From positions 33,319 to 97,318 of the IMG/VR virus record IMGVR_UViG_3300032893_000017: a DNA stretch of 64,000 nt; one strand, 5' to 3'. How positions within the stretch are numbered: position 1 is the first letter of the stretch; each line of letters begins with the position of its first letter. The stretch comes from a virus. Under the pieces are notes generated by a model, which saw nothing but the letters and a program-made list of their open reading frames with translations, had not been told where the DNA came from and did not search any database. Positions 52,537 through 60,142 of this stretch are shown here, piece by piece. A program made the translations under genes and the position numbers.

Positions 52537-53770
52537 TATTCCCCTCCGTCTCTTTTATCAATCTAAGCTTAACATTTTTTAAATATTCTTTTTTATTATT
52601 TGTTATAATCATAATTTTATTTTTGTCATCAAAACTAAATGCTCCATCTTCTGTATATTCTTTAAAAAATTTGTAAGTCTCATCATCTATTTTTTCTGAA
52701 CCTGTATTATTGCTTTTTAAACTTTTGTAAGCTAATTTTAAAGAAGGAATTCGTTCTTTATCTGAATAAAATTTCATATCATCATCATACATTCTTTCTT
52801 TTCTACGAAGTCCTAATTTTATCCATTCTTCATCTGTCATATCTTTTCCATTTGAACGGTATTTCTTTTTTGAGGAATCTAAAGAGGATTTAAATCCTTT
52901 TAAAAAATCATTAAGACAAAAATGAAGGAATCCTAAATTAAAATTATCACACGGTCTTATTTTGTTTTTTAAAAACCATTTTATAAAACTATCTAACTCT
53001 AAATTATTATTCTTTAATTCATCTAGCAAATCAAGAACATAATTTTGATCTTTTAAAGTATATATTATTTCTCTACGATTTATTCCTTTTGTATGTGACA
53101 TCCATCTAGGATGGGCTAAACAAACTTGATATATATATTTCCATTTTTCTATAGCTTCTTTATTTATGTTAAATTCTATATTAGACTTTTTAAAATTCAA
53201 TTCTTTTTTTGTTTCTAGAGGAATATAGTTCTTTTTATATTCAACGATATTGAAATCTTTTATTTTTTCTAAAATAGAGTTTTTCTTATTAACTGAGTTA
53301 ATGTCGTTTACTGTATCAATACTTATATTATTCTTTACTATACTATCTTTATTTATATTAGTTTCTTTATTAGTATTAGTATTAGTATTAGTATTAGTAT
53401 TAGTATTGTTAGGGTAAACGTCGTTAACTGAGTTAATGCAGTTTACTCGGTTTTTAATATTCAATAAAGTGTATTGATTGCTCACATATTTTTGATGGTT
53501 TTTGGTTTTAATTTTATCTATTTTAATTATATTCTTTTCTACTAGATCTTTTAAAGAAGAAACTACTTTTGGTTTTGAAGTTTTACATTTTTCACATATA
53601 TACTTTAAAGAAGGAAAGCAAACACTTTTATCAGACATTCTAACCAATAAACAATATATTTGAAATGTATAACAATCTAATTTAAAATCAAAAATCTCAT
53701 TATCAATTATAAAAAAATTCTGTTTTCTTTCGTCTTTTACAACTATAACACTATCTAAATTTCCTCTCAT
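52529..53770 (-). CDS. Replication initiator-like protein with winged helix
   Basis: 413 residues. N-terminal winged helix: NEIFDFKLDCYTFQIYCLLV, CFPSLKYICEKCKTSKPKVV, KNIIKIDKI, as in phage and plasmid initiators and DnaD-type proteins. A linker of alternating Asn and Thr (about residues 123-135) is encoded by a hexanucleotide repeat. The C-terminal part (KWIYQVCLAHPRW and similar) is helical. It heads the initiator-loader-helicase-primase series and follows a structured leader, so I infer origin recognition. The exact family is unclear. Confidence 0.65.
   Translation of the reverse strand: MRGNLDSVIVVKDERKQNFFIIDNEIFDFKLDCYTFQIYCLLVRMSDKSVCFPSLKYICEKCKTSKPKVVSSLKDLVEKNIIKIDKIKTKNHQKYVSNQYTLLNIKNRVNCINSVNDVYPNNTNTNTNTNTNTNKETNINKDSIVKNNISIDTVNDINSVNKKNSILEKIKDFNIVEYKKNYIPLETKKELNFKKSNIEFNINKEAIEKWKYIYQVCLAHPRWMSHTKGINRREIIYTLKDQNYVLDLLDELKNNNLELDSFIKWFLKNKIRPCDNFNLGFLHFCLNDFLKGFKSSLDSSKKKYRSNGKDMTDEEWIKLGLRRKERMYDDDMKFYSDKERIPSLKLAYKSLKSNNTGSEKIDDETYKFFKEYTEDGAFSFDDKNKIMIITNNKKEYLKNVKLRLIKETEGNNV
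53369..53404. repeat. Hexanucleotide tandem repeat, six ATTAGT units
   Basis: Six perfect ATTAGT copies inside the initiator gene. On the coding strand they encode alternating Asn-Thr. The unit is a multiple of three, so slippage would change linker length without breaking the frame. Confidence 0.9.
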
Positions 53771-53786
53771 ATATTTTCCTCTAGAA

Positions 53787-53934
53787 AATAAAAAAGCACT
53801 ATTTAAGACCGTTTATCAATACAATTTTGCATTCTTGTTCGGGGAGGAACAATATGACGGACTGTATTGGGCGGTCTTAAATAGTGCCTCTAATATAATT
53901 TAGCCGTCATTTGTTATTCCCTCCCCCCAAGATA
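53787..53934 (-). ncRNA. Structured leader RNA / attenuator of the replication initiator
   Basis: Between a promoter at 53940-53968 and the initiator ATG. A 16-base perfect stem (53796-53811 with 53872-53887) is extended by CAATAC/GTATTG (53817-53822 with 53864-53869) and holds a TTGTTC/GAACAA hairpin (53835-53852). On the minus strand the 3' arm is followed by a U-rich run, so it acts like a terminator. In addition the loop segment 53841-53860 is nearly complementary to 53904-53926 outside the stem (ATGACGG with CCGTCAT; GGGGAGG with CCTCCCC), allowing a pseudoknot or switch. Could be a separate small RNA or a leader controlling initiator expression. Family unknown. Confidence 0.65.
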
Positions 53935-53939
53935 TTTCA

Positions 53940-53968
53940 AATATAAAATATTGCAAAATAAAAGTAAA
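53940..53968 (-). promoter_or_regulatory. Promoter of the replication-initiation module
   Basis: Minus-strand TTTACT (53963-53968), 17-base spacer, TATATT (53940-53945). Start expected near 53933, just before the G-rich arm of the leader. It differs from the TTGTTACAA family. Confidence 0.55.
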
Positions 53969-54012
53969 CAAAAATATATAAAAATGTTTATAAATGCTGT
54001 ATAGAACAATAT

Positions 54013-54444
54013 TTAGATAGGATTTTTATTAAAGAATTTATTGTAATAATTAAAGTCTTTTTTCAATAATAATTGTTGGTGTTTTGTACAAAATTCTTCT
54101 GTTAAATGCTCAGGTATCCAATTTTCATCTAGTGAAATAAATAAAACATGCCATTTATCAAAGTATTTAAATAATCTCTGACATTTGTGTTCTTTGTTTT
54201 TTCTTTTTTTATATTCATAAAGAATAAAAAATAAATAATCAACTAAATATAGTAAGCCTTTGTAGTCATAATATAATTTTGTTGTAGGATGATTATAAAT
54301 ATATTTTGGAATTTTCCATCCAACATCTACCTTAGTATTTGCTGATAATATCTGTATCACTTCAATAATTTGTTTTGCGAGTCTGCGATTATCTAAGCAA
54401 CGAGCAGTTTTATATGGTTGAACGTAAGGTACAAAAATTTGCAT
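54013..54444 (-). CDS. Pyrimidine-dimer DNA glycosylase family protein
   Basis: Start at ATG 54444, with AAGGATC upstream, gives the family N-terminus MQIFVPYVQPYKTARCLDNR, followed by RLAKQIIEVIQIL and IYNHPTTKLYYDY. This is the DenV/Pyr_excise-like pattern (MQxFxPY…LDxxRLxKQ…HP). 143 residues. It would excise UV dimers in phage DNA. A GIY-YIG gene directly upstream starts with a similar MQVFMPY string. Confidence 0.75.
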   Translation of the reverse strand: MQIFVPYVQPYKTARCLDNRRLAKQIIEVIQILSANTKVDVGWKIPKYIYNHPTTKLYYDYKGLLYLVDYLFFILYEYKKRKNKEHKCQRLFKYFDKWHVLFISLDENWIPEHLTEEFCTKHQQLLLKKDFNYYNKFFNKNPI

Positions 54445-54454
54445 CTGATCCTTC

Positions 54455-55267
54455 TTATATTTTGATGGATAGATGACCTCTTCTATTATGGCCACGATAA
54501 AATAATTTATTGCATTTTAATCCACAACCACATAAACATGCATCTTGCATTTTTCCAATCCTATTCCATTTTTGTTGTTTAGTTACATATATCCTACCAC
54601 GTATTTTTAACATTCTTTTTTCTATATGTTCTCGTGATTGGGATTTACCTAACTTTGCTTTTCTTAATTTTTGTCTATGCTCTTCACTTTTTTGTTTACC
54701 TTTATGCAAGTTGCTTAATTTCAGCTTATGTTCCTCTGAAAATTTTTTCCCTTTATGAGATTTACTCATTTTTTGTCTAGTTGATTTTGATACTTTAGTA
54801 TTTAATAACGCAGATATTCTTTCCCCTGTTTTATATTTTTCTTTTAATGTTTTACTGATTTTGTTTTTAAAATCTTCTGATCTTTTCCTGTTTTTTAGTT
54901 TTTGTCTTATTTTTTCTTTTGTATCTTCTGTTAATTTTTTACCTTTATTTTGGCCACCGTTATTGCCTAGTCCACCAAGACCTATATTATATAATATGTG
55001 TCCATTTTGTTTAAAATATTGAATCCAGAATCTTTCTAAAAAATTTAAATTATATCTATATGAAATATTTAAAATTTCTTTTATAAAATATTTATTCCCA
55101 TACTTTTTAATTGCTCTCTTTATAATTTTTCCTGAACCATAATACTCTTTAGTTTTAAGAGGTAGCCTTTTTCTTTGTCCTATATAGATTTTATTATTAA
55201 TTAAATTTGTAATTTTATAAATGTAACCTAACTTATCGGAATTTGCATAAGGCATAAACACTTGCAT
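54455..55267 (-). CDS. GIY-YIG homing endonuclease with NUMOD3 repeats
   Basis: 270 residues from ATG 55267. GYIYKITNLINNKIYIGQRK is the GIY-YIG core, with a later IKKYGNKYFIKEIL and ERFWIQYF. Residues about 120-240 hold several NUMOD3-type repeats (S-x-E-H-x-x-K-L and KGKKFSEEHK), and a C-terminal zinc knuckle CLCGCGLKC with RGHNRR. Such enzymes are mobile genes that cut a target allele. The first residues MQVFMPY copy the start of the neighbouring glycosylase, suggesting insertion near that gene's 5' end. Confidence 0.85.
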   Translation of the reverse strand: MQVFMPYANSDKLGYIYKITNLINNKIYIGQRKRLPLKTKEYYGSGKIIKRAIKKYGNKYFIKEILNISYRYNLNFLERFWIQYFKQNGHILYNIGLGGLGNNGGQNKGKKLTEDTKEKIRQKLKNRKRSEDFKNKISKTLKEKYKTGERISALLNTKVSKSTRQKMSKSHKGKKFSEEHKLKLSNLHKGKQKSEEHRQKLRKAKLGKSQSREHIEKRMLKIRGRIYVTKQQKWNRIGKMQDACLCGCGLKCNKLFYRGHNRRGHLSIKI

Positions 55268-55287
55268 ATTCTTTTCCTGTAAATACA

Positions 55288-55923
55288 TTAAAATCCTGTG
55301 GTTGTGGTTGTTGAGCTTGTTCCACCTAAAAATTGAAAATTAGTCCATTGAGTATTTAAATCTTTATCTATTCTGTATTTGTATTCTTTTAGGATTTCTA
55401 ATGCTTCTTCATGATGTTTTATTTTCTTTTCTAGCATTGAAATAGAATTCTTATTTATGTCTACTTTTTGGTTTAGGCTGATTGTAAATATGTTATCTTT
55501 TTCTTTGTGTTGTATTCTACAAATCATTTCTTGGATATTACTGTTTGATTTTCTTATCTTGTCTATTTCATTTTTGAAGTTTTTTGTTGCTGTTTCTATT
55601 GTATCTTTCATCAGCTTAAATACATCTCTTGTTTTGACATTATCCACAGACATTAAAACTGCTTCAAATATATTTGCTAATATTTCTAATGGAATTGACT
55701 GTTCACTTCTTGCTGACTCGTCTATCTTTCCAGTTTCGTCGTATATTTTCCGTGTTATTGGATTGATTAAAGTTTTGTAGTATTTATTTGCTTTTTCAAA
55801 TTCTTCTCTATTTCCATTTGCATCCGGATGTGACTTTTTTGCTTTTCTACGATAAGCTTTTTTAATATCCTTTTCAGTTGCATTTTTCTTTAGTTCAAAA
55901 AAATTATATATCTCGTCTTTCAT
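55288..55923 (-). CDS. J-domain (DnaJ-like) protein
   Basis: 211 residues. N-terminal J domain: DEIYNFFELKKNATEKDIKK, then AYRRKAKKSHPDANG, with the HPD motif, then FEKANKYYKTLINPITRKIYDE. The rest is helical coiled coil and a Ser/Thr/Gly tail. It could recruit host DnaK to phage assembly or replication complexes. Confidence 0.85.
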   Translation of the reverse strand: MKDEIYNFFELKKNATEKDIKKAYRRKAKKSHPDANGNREEFEKANKYYKTLINPITRKIYDETGKIDESARSEQSIPLEILANIFEAVLMSVDNVKTRDVFKLMKDTIETATKNFKNEIDKIRKSNSNIQEMICRIQHKEKDNIFTISLNQKVDINKNSISMLEKKIKHHEEALEILKEYKYRIDKDLNTQWTNFQFLGGTSSTTTTTGF

Positions 55924-56102
55924 TTTATTTTCCTTAATTCTTTATCTAGTTTATCCAAAACTTCTTTAACTGAAGTTACAACCATAATTATTTTTTCTTT
56001 TATTTTTACAGTAACAAGTTTCTTTTCTTCATGTGTAATATAAAAAGAAATACTTCCTTGGTGCTTGGAAAGGTATCTTAATAATCTTTCATATTTTTCC
56101 AT
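55920..56102 (-). CDS. Hypothetical protein, 60 aa
   Basis: EKYERLLRYLSKHQGSISFYITHEEKKLVTVKIKEK: a small alpha-beta protein, overlapping both neighbours. No family recognised. Confidence 0.5.
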   Translation of the reverse strand: MEKYERLLRYLSKHQGSISFYITHEEKKLVTVKIKEKIIMVVTSVKEVLDKLDKELRKIK

Positions 56103-56301
56103 TGTCTTTTTCTCCTTTCAATAAATAGTTGTATTTTCTAAAGTGGTCTTCACAAGCATATTTAATGAATGCGGACATTGATATTCCTCTAAGTTCTGAA
56201 AGTTCTTTTAGTTGTTTTTTGAAGTTTGTTGAGATGGCAATCAAAATACGTTGTTCTGTTGAATTCTTTAAATAATTTCTATACCACTTTCTCTTTTCCA
56301 T
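56089..56301 (-). CDS. Ribbon-helix-helix-like protein, 70 aa
   Basis: RILIAISTNFKKQLKELSEL, then RGISMSAFIKYACEDHFRKY, is the strand-helix-helix pattern of Arc/CopG repressors. First gene after promoter E; a likely DNA-binding regulator, perhaps autoregulating that promoter. Confidence 0.7.
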   Translation of the reverse strand: MEKRKWYRNYLKNSTEQRILIAISTNFKKQLKELSELRGISMSAFIKYACEDHFRKYNYLLKGEKDNGKI

Positions 56302-56379
56302 AATTTAAATAAAGAGGGAAGGAAAAAGGAGTTATCTATTTCCAAAACCTTCCCTTGAAACAAAAATTTTACTAATTAA

Positions 56380-56411
56380 ATTATATAACTTTTCTATTGA
56401 TTTTGTAACAA
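56380..56411 (-). promoter_or_regulatory. Conserved phage promoter, copy E
   Basis: Minus-strand TTGTTACAA (56403-56411) and TATAAT (56380-56385), 32-base span as in the other copies. It lies in the only sizeable intergenic space, 56302-56584. Apart from this promoter and the terminator at 56548-56574 I see nothing else in that space. Confidence 0.75.
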
Positions 56412-56547
56412 AAAACAGCTCTTTTTTAAAGATTTTTGGTTAAATAGTATAGTTTATACTGTTTCTGGATTTATCGTTTAAAAAAGCCTATTTATAAGGG
56501 GATTTAGAGGGTATTTTTTGGGTGGTTTTGACTACTGTTTTGAGGAT

Positions 56548-56574
56548 AAAAAAAGAGGAACTAAAAAGTTCCTC
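56548..56574 (-). terminator. Intrinsic terminator after the lysis/tail module
   Basis: GAGGAACT-AAAA-AGTTCCTC stem (56555-56562 with 56567-56574), followed on the minus strand by seven T's (56548-56554). It lies 11 bases past the stop of the transglutaminase-like lipoprotein gene. Confidence 0.9.
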
Positions 56575-56584
56575 CAATTTGTTG

Positions 56585-57088
56585 TTAATAATAATGATAT
56601 TCTGAAATTAACCATCCAATTTGATCGTAATCAATTATTTCTATAATACTTTTTACTTTTTCTTTTGCATAGTCATTTCCATTAACTCTAGGATAAGAAT
56701 GGGTTTTGCCACTTTCCATAGTAGCTATAACTAATTGTCCTTTATCATGGAAAAGTTTTCTATATAATGCTAAAAATAATACTGCCTGATCTGTACATAT
56801 TCCACTTCCTTTTTCTATTGTTTCTTCAGGCAACTGAATTCCCTGATTAAACCAAACATAACTTCTGTCTTGTATTTCATTTTTCTCTGTATTGTAAACA
56901 ATACCATTTGGAATATTTCCATATATATAATTTTCTAATCCATAAACATCTGTTATAGTAAAAGGAATTTTATTTAAATTGACATGATCCCAATTGTTAA
57001 TTTGATCCATTGTTAATGAACATGATACAGAAAATAAAATCAATAGTGCCATGATTACCCTCAATGTCAATGATTTTAATTTCTTCAT
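56585..57088 (-). CDS. Lipoprotein with transglutaminase-like fold
   Basis: 167 residues. Signal peptide with lipobox FSVSCS (Cys about residue 23). GSGICTDQAVLFLALYRKLF supplies the catalytic-type Cys, SGKTHSYPRVN the His, and IIEIIDYDQIGW a possible Asp, as in transglutaminase-like or cysteine-peptidase families. Exported and lipid-anchored, so it probably acts on the envelope. Flanked by terminators on both sides, so it may be separately controlled. Confidence 0.65.
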   Translation of the reverse strand: MKKLKSLTLRVIMALLILFSVSCSLTMDQINNWDHVNLNKIPFTITDVYGLENYIYGNIPNGIVYNTEKNEIQDRSYVWFNQGIQLPEETIEKGSGICTDQAVLFLALYRKLFHDKGQLVIATMESGKTHSYPRVNGNDYAKEKVKSIIEIIDYDQIGWLISEYHYY

Positions 57089-57105
57089 TTTGTTTCTCCT
57101 TAAAT

Positions 57106-57142
57106 AAAAAATACTGTAAGGAAGTTATTTCCCTTACAGTAT
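57106..57142 (-). terminator. Intrinsic terminator between lysis genes and lipoprotein gene
   Basis: Stem ATACTGTAAGG (57111-57121) with CCTTACAGTAT (57132-57142), 11 bp, followed on the minus strand by T's (57106-57110). Ends transcription from the holin-like genes. Confidence 0.9.
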
Positions 57143-57184
57143 TATTATACAAATGAGATTGGATTAATTAACCAGAATGTTAAA

Positions 57185-57568
57185 TTATTTTTTAGCTAAA
57201 TTATAGCACATTATTCCTAAAGCTGCTGCTAATAGACTTGTCCCTACATCAAAACTTATTGTTATTCCCAAAACTGTTTTTAATTGGAAGTTTGTTATTT
57301 CTAGCTTTTCTAACTGTTTAATCTTCTCATCTTTTATTGTCAGCAAGTCTTGATAATAGATATAGTCATTCAAGTCAAGCATCAATTGGGTATATCCAGA
57401 GTATGGTATAAAGAATCCCTCTACACCTTGATAGGTTATCTTTTGAAGTTGAAATGTTGTAATGTAAGAATTTAGTCTTTCTTTTTGCTTGTCTGGGAGT
57501 TTGTCTTCACTTGATAGTCCCATCGTTATTATAGTCATTATAATGAGAATCATTAATAATTTTTTCAT
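57185..57568 (-). CDS. Exported/membrane protein, possible spanin-like component
   Basis: 127 residues with an N-terminal signal peptide (KLLMILIIMTIITMGLSS), a helical middle, and a C-terminal hydrophobic segment (TVLGITISFDVGTSLLAAAL). It starts inside the upstream gene in another frame, the kind of nesting seen with Rz/Rz1, but no spanin family is recognised. Confidence 0.55.
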   Translation of the reverse strand: MKKLLMILIIMTIITMGLSSEDKLPDKQKERLNSYITTFQLQKITYQGVEGFFIPYSGYTQLMLDLNDYIYYQDLLTIKDEKIKQLEKLEITNFQLKTVLGITISFDVGTSLLAAALGIMCYNLAKK

Positions 57569-57737
57569 CTTTTGCTTTCTCCTTGTTTAATTCTGCTATT
57601 TTAGCATCTTCATTTTTTGTGTTTATCTTTCCTGAGTTCAAAAAGAATAAAGCTGCTAATCCACCTGCTATAAAAGTCACTAATCCAATTAAAGCTTCTA
57701 CAAGCAGTTTCCAATGATCTTTAATCCATTGTTTCAT
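57507..57737 (-). CDS. Small membrane protein, holin-like
   Basis: 76 residues. One hydrophobic span (LLVEALIGLVTFIAGGLAAL) after a short N-terminus with WIKDHWK, then a charged tail. Typical size and layout of a small phage holin or lysis accessory. Overlaps the next gene by 62 bases. Confidence 0.55.
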   Translation of the reverse strand: MKQWIKDHWKLLVEALIGLVTFIAGGLAALFFLNSGKINTKNEDAKIAELNKEKAKDEKIINDSHYNDYNNDGTIK

Positions 57738-57880
57738 AGTTTACCTCCAAATGAATAATAAATCCAATAGAAAAGAAAAATAGATATCATAAAGAAAATC
57801 GATACGCATATTGCACAGAAAATAATAAGTACATAAAATAGAACACTAGATTGGCTTTTGCGTCTGTGCCTCTTTTTCAT
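57734..57880 (-). CDS. 48-aa membrane peptide
   Basis: ATG 57880; stop overlaps the next start (ATGA). A basic N-terminus KKRHRRKSQ is followed by a long hydrophobic segment (VLFYVLIIFCAICVSIFFMI). It starts within the 3' end of the preceding gene. Lysis accessory candidate. Confidence 0.55.
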   Translation of the reverse strand: MKKRHRRKSQSSVLFYVLIIFCAICVSIFFMISIFLFYWIYYSFGGKL

Positions 57881-58286
57881 CTTCTCTCCTGTCTCTATCA
57901 TCATCTACTCTCAATTTTCTTTTTATGTAATCTGTGATCCATAAAAATAATCCAGCCTTGGTAAGAGCATCAAATATAGCTGTTATAAAGCCAGATATAA
58001 CCCAACACATTAAAGAAAGAACAATATAGAGTAATACATTGAATCCTACAAGAAGACAAATTAAAAGATTCATTCCAAAGCTTGCAATTAAACTTATTAC
58101 TAGAGTAAAAAGTTGTCTCATATCTCCTGTAAGCAATAAGTCTCCATTCTTCTTTTTAAGATTCTTAATTAGGTGGGTTACAATGATTATCAAGAATAGA
58201 ACTACTAAATAAGGAACTGTATACAGCCAATTCTTTTGCAGCCATTGCCATAGCAAGTCTACAAGATGGGTTTTATCTACTGGCAT
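57846..58286 (-). CDS. Multi-span membrane protein, holin-like, 146 aa
   Basis: Three to four membrane spans (TVPYLVVLFLIIIVTHLI; QLFTLVISLIASFGMNLLIC; VLLYIVLSLMCWVISGFITA) and a charged C-terminal tail (RDRREDEKEAQ). It lies just after the M23 endolysin gene and a small membrane gene, so a holin role is plausible. Confidence 0.6.
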   Translation of the reverse strand: MPVDKTHLVDLLWQWLQKNWLYTVPYLVVLFLIIIVTHLIKNLKKKNGDLLLTGDMRQLFTLVISLIASFGMNLLICLLVGFNVLLYIVLSLMCWVISGFITAIFDALTKAGLFLWITDYIKRKLRVDDDRDRREDEKEAQTQKPI

Positions 58287-58296
58287 ATTTTGCTCC

Positions 58297-58485
58297 TTAT
58301 TTTACTTTCTTTATTCTTAACTTGTCTACAATATCCATGATTACTTCTCTTATTTTGTCTGCAATACCTACGAACTGGGTAGGAAAGATACAGTACAAAA
58401 CAATAAGAGTAATTACTGCTCCTATAAAGCCATAGACATTAAGAGCTCCTAGAAGTTTTAAAATAAAAATTAAAATCTTTAACAT
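58297..58485 (-). CDS. Small membrane protein, 62 aa
   Basis: Two hydrophobic segments (LKILIFILKLLGALNVYGF; AVITLIVLYCIFPTQFVGIA) and a basic C-terminus. Directly downstream of the endolysin. Could be holin or antiholin. Confidence 0.55.
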   Translation of the reverse strand: MLKILIFILKLLGALNVYGFIGAVITLIVLYCIFPTQFVGIADKIREVIMDIVDKLRIKKVK

Positions 58486-58533
58486 ATCTTTATCCTCCTG
58501 ATATATTATATAATTTTTTACTGTAAAAGTAAA

Positions 58534-59061
58534 TTAAATTAATCCATGGTCTGTAAGGTACTGGATTGGGTCTATATATCCATGAATGCATTCTAAGTCA
58601 TTTCTGTCTTGATTAAGCAATCCACCTCTAACATCCACTAATCCAATTTGATAATGCAAATGGTCCCCAAACCCAACTCCAGTATGTCCCATCTTTCCTA
58701 AAATATTTCCTTTTGTTCCAAGTATCATTCCTCTTGTAATTGATGGATGGATATATTCTAGGTGATTGTATGTATCAATTATGTTTAGTTCCTGATTCCA
58801 TATTACTATTCTGTTTCCATAGCTGGGTTTGTCTGGGTTTAGTCCTGCCCAAGTAACCAAACCTTTGAACATATTGAAGATCATTTTGTTGTCTCCAGTA
58901 GGCAGCAAGTCTGCTCCATTATGTCCAGCCAATCCATAATTACTTTGATAGTAAGATTTTCCTGTTTGTGGGTCTGGGAAGTCTACTCCAAACTTTGCTA
59001 CATAATCTCCAATTATAGATACTTTGAATGGGGTATCAAAAGGGCTTAGTGTCTCAAACAT
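58534..59061 (-). CDS. M23 endopeptidase, probable endolysin
   Basis: 175 residues, no signal peptide. The M23/LytM ligands appear as GHNGADLLP (HxxxD) and GDHLHYQIG (HxH), with DTYNHLEYIHP between. Cuts peptide cross-links of peptidoglycan. Placed among holin-like membrane genes, so it is the best endolysin candidate; it would need a holin for release. Confidence 0.85.
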   Translation of the reverse strand: MFETLSPFDTPFKVSIIGDYVAKFGVDFPDPQTGKSYYQSNYGLAGHNGADLLPTGDNKMIFNMFKGLVTWAGLNPDKPSYGNRIVIWNQELNIIDTYNHLEYIHPSITRGMILGTKGNILGKMGHTGVGFGDHLHYQIGLVDVRGGLLNQDRNDLECIHGYIDPIQYLTDHGLI

Positions 59062-59411
59062 TATTTTCCTCCTATTTTAACCAAAAAATAAATTAAAGTT
59101 ATTATTTCAAAAAAAGATAAAATACCGTAAATTAAGATTGTTATCCATAATCTTTTTATACTACGATCTTGATTGCTTAGTCTACTTTCTACTTCCTCTC
59201 TTTCCTTTTTAAGATCATCTCGTAAATTCTTAATATCCTTACTAACTAAATCAAAACTTGTTTGTATATTGGTAGATAAAGCATTTAAACCCATTAAGTA
59301 AACATCTTGATTTCTTTTTTGAGTTTTTATTTTACTTCTTACATCTTTTAGTAATTTTGTATTTTGTAATTTTTTATTTACATCTTTTTCAAGTTCTTTA
59401 TTTTTTGTCAT
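59061..59411 (-). CDS. Coiled-coil protein with C-terminal membrane span
   Basis: 116 residues: Lys/Glu coiled coil for about 90 residues, then a hydrophobic end (LWITILIYGILSFFEIITLI). This haemolysin-XhlA-like layout is common beside phage lysis enzymes. Overlaps neighbours by one and four bases. Confidence 0.6.
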   Translation of the reverse strand: MTKNKELEKDVNKKLQNTKLLKDVRSKIKTQKRNQDVYLMGLNALSTNIQTSFDLVSKDIKNLRDDLKKEREEVESRLSNQDRSIKRLWITILIYGILSFFEIITLIYFLVKIGGK

Positions 59412-60124
59412 TTCTTTTCCTCTGTATAATATCTAACAATTCCTTTTAATTCATTTTCAAGATACTCTCTTTCTGATTTGTTTTCTAATGCAAACTTTCT
59501 TGTTTTATCTGCAATGTCTTCTACTATTGGGGCAAAATCATTTTTAAAGTTATCCCTGAATTTTTCCATTAGTCTAGCAAATAATCTATTGCTAAGTATA
59601 TGAACACTAGGTAAACTATTCTTGACAATTTCTGGAATAGACAAAACAGTCTCCCTTCTAAAAATTAAAAAATGCTCTTCATCTGCATTTTCATAATCAA
59701 ACAGTTCTATATCTTCTTCATATCTTTCTTTAATATCACCTATTACATTCTTAAGAGATATTGTAAAAAATAATTCTCCTTTGTCTGAAGGAGATTCTTT
59801 TAGTTCTTGCTTAGCTTCTTCTAATAAAAGGATTACTTTTCTTTTTATTTCTTCAAATCTTGACTTGGCATATTTTTTTTGTCTGGATAATGTTTTATTA
59901 GCTAACCCCATAATCTTCATTCTATTATCGTTTGTTTGAAGCATAAAGCCAAGCAGTTTGTTTTCAGAACATGGATGATCTTCACATCTTCTGTCTTTTG
60001 ATAGCTCTATTCCTCCTGTTTTGGAGACTTTAATGTTTGAGAAAATACTTCTAGTAATAAAAAGAAGAACGATTAAAAATAATCCTATTAAAGAAATTAT
60101 TATAACACCCCAAAATGAAAACAT
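59408..60124 (-). CDS. Membrane-anchored hypothetical protein, 238 aa
   Basis: One N-terminal span (FWGVIIISLIGLFLIVLLFI) followed by a large charged cytoplasmic-type domain with CEDHPCSEN. No family recognised. It lies between the tail propeller gene and the lysis genes. Confidence 0.55.
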   Translation of the reverse strand: MFSFWGVIIISLIGLFLIVLLFITRSIFSNIKVSKTGGIELSKDRRCEDHPCSENKLLGFMLQTNDNRMKIMGLANKTLSRQKKYAKSRFEEIKRKVILLLEEAKQELKESPSDKGELFFTISLKNVIGDIKERYEEDIELFDYENADEEHFLIFRRETVLSIPEIVKNSLPSVHILSNRLFARLMEKFRDNFKNDFAPIVEDIADKTRKFALENKSEREYLENELKGIVRYYTEEKK

Positions 60125-60142
60125 AGTTATCTCCTTTTTATT

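Noticed and set aside
53787-53934. HDV-like ribozyme
   Set aside because: The order of helices superficially recalls a nested pseudoknot, but the P3 helix, short joining segments and the catalytic C pattern are not visible.
53787-53934. Simple rho-independent terminator only
   Set aside because: The loop is about 60 bases with its own helices and with a long complement outside the stem, more than a terminator needs.
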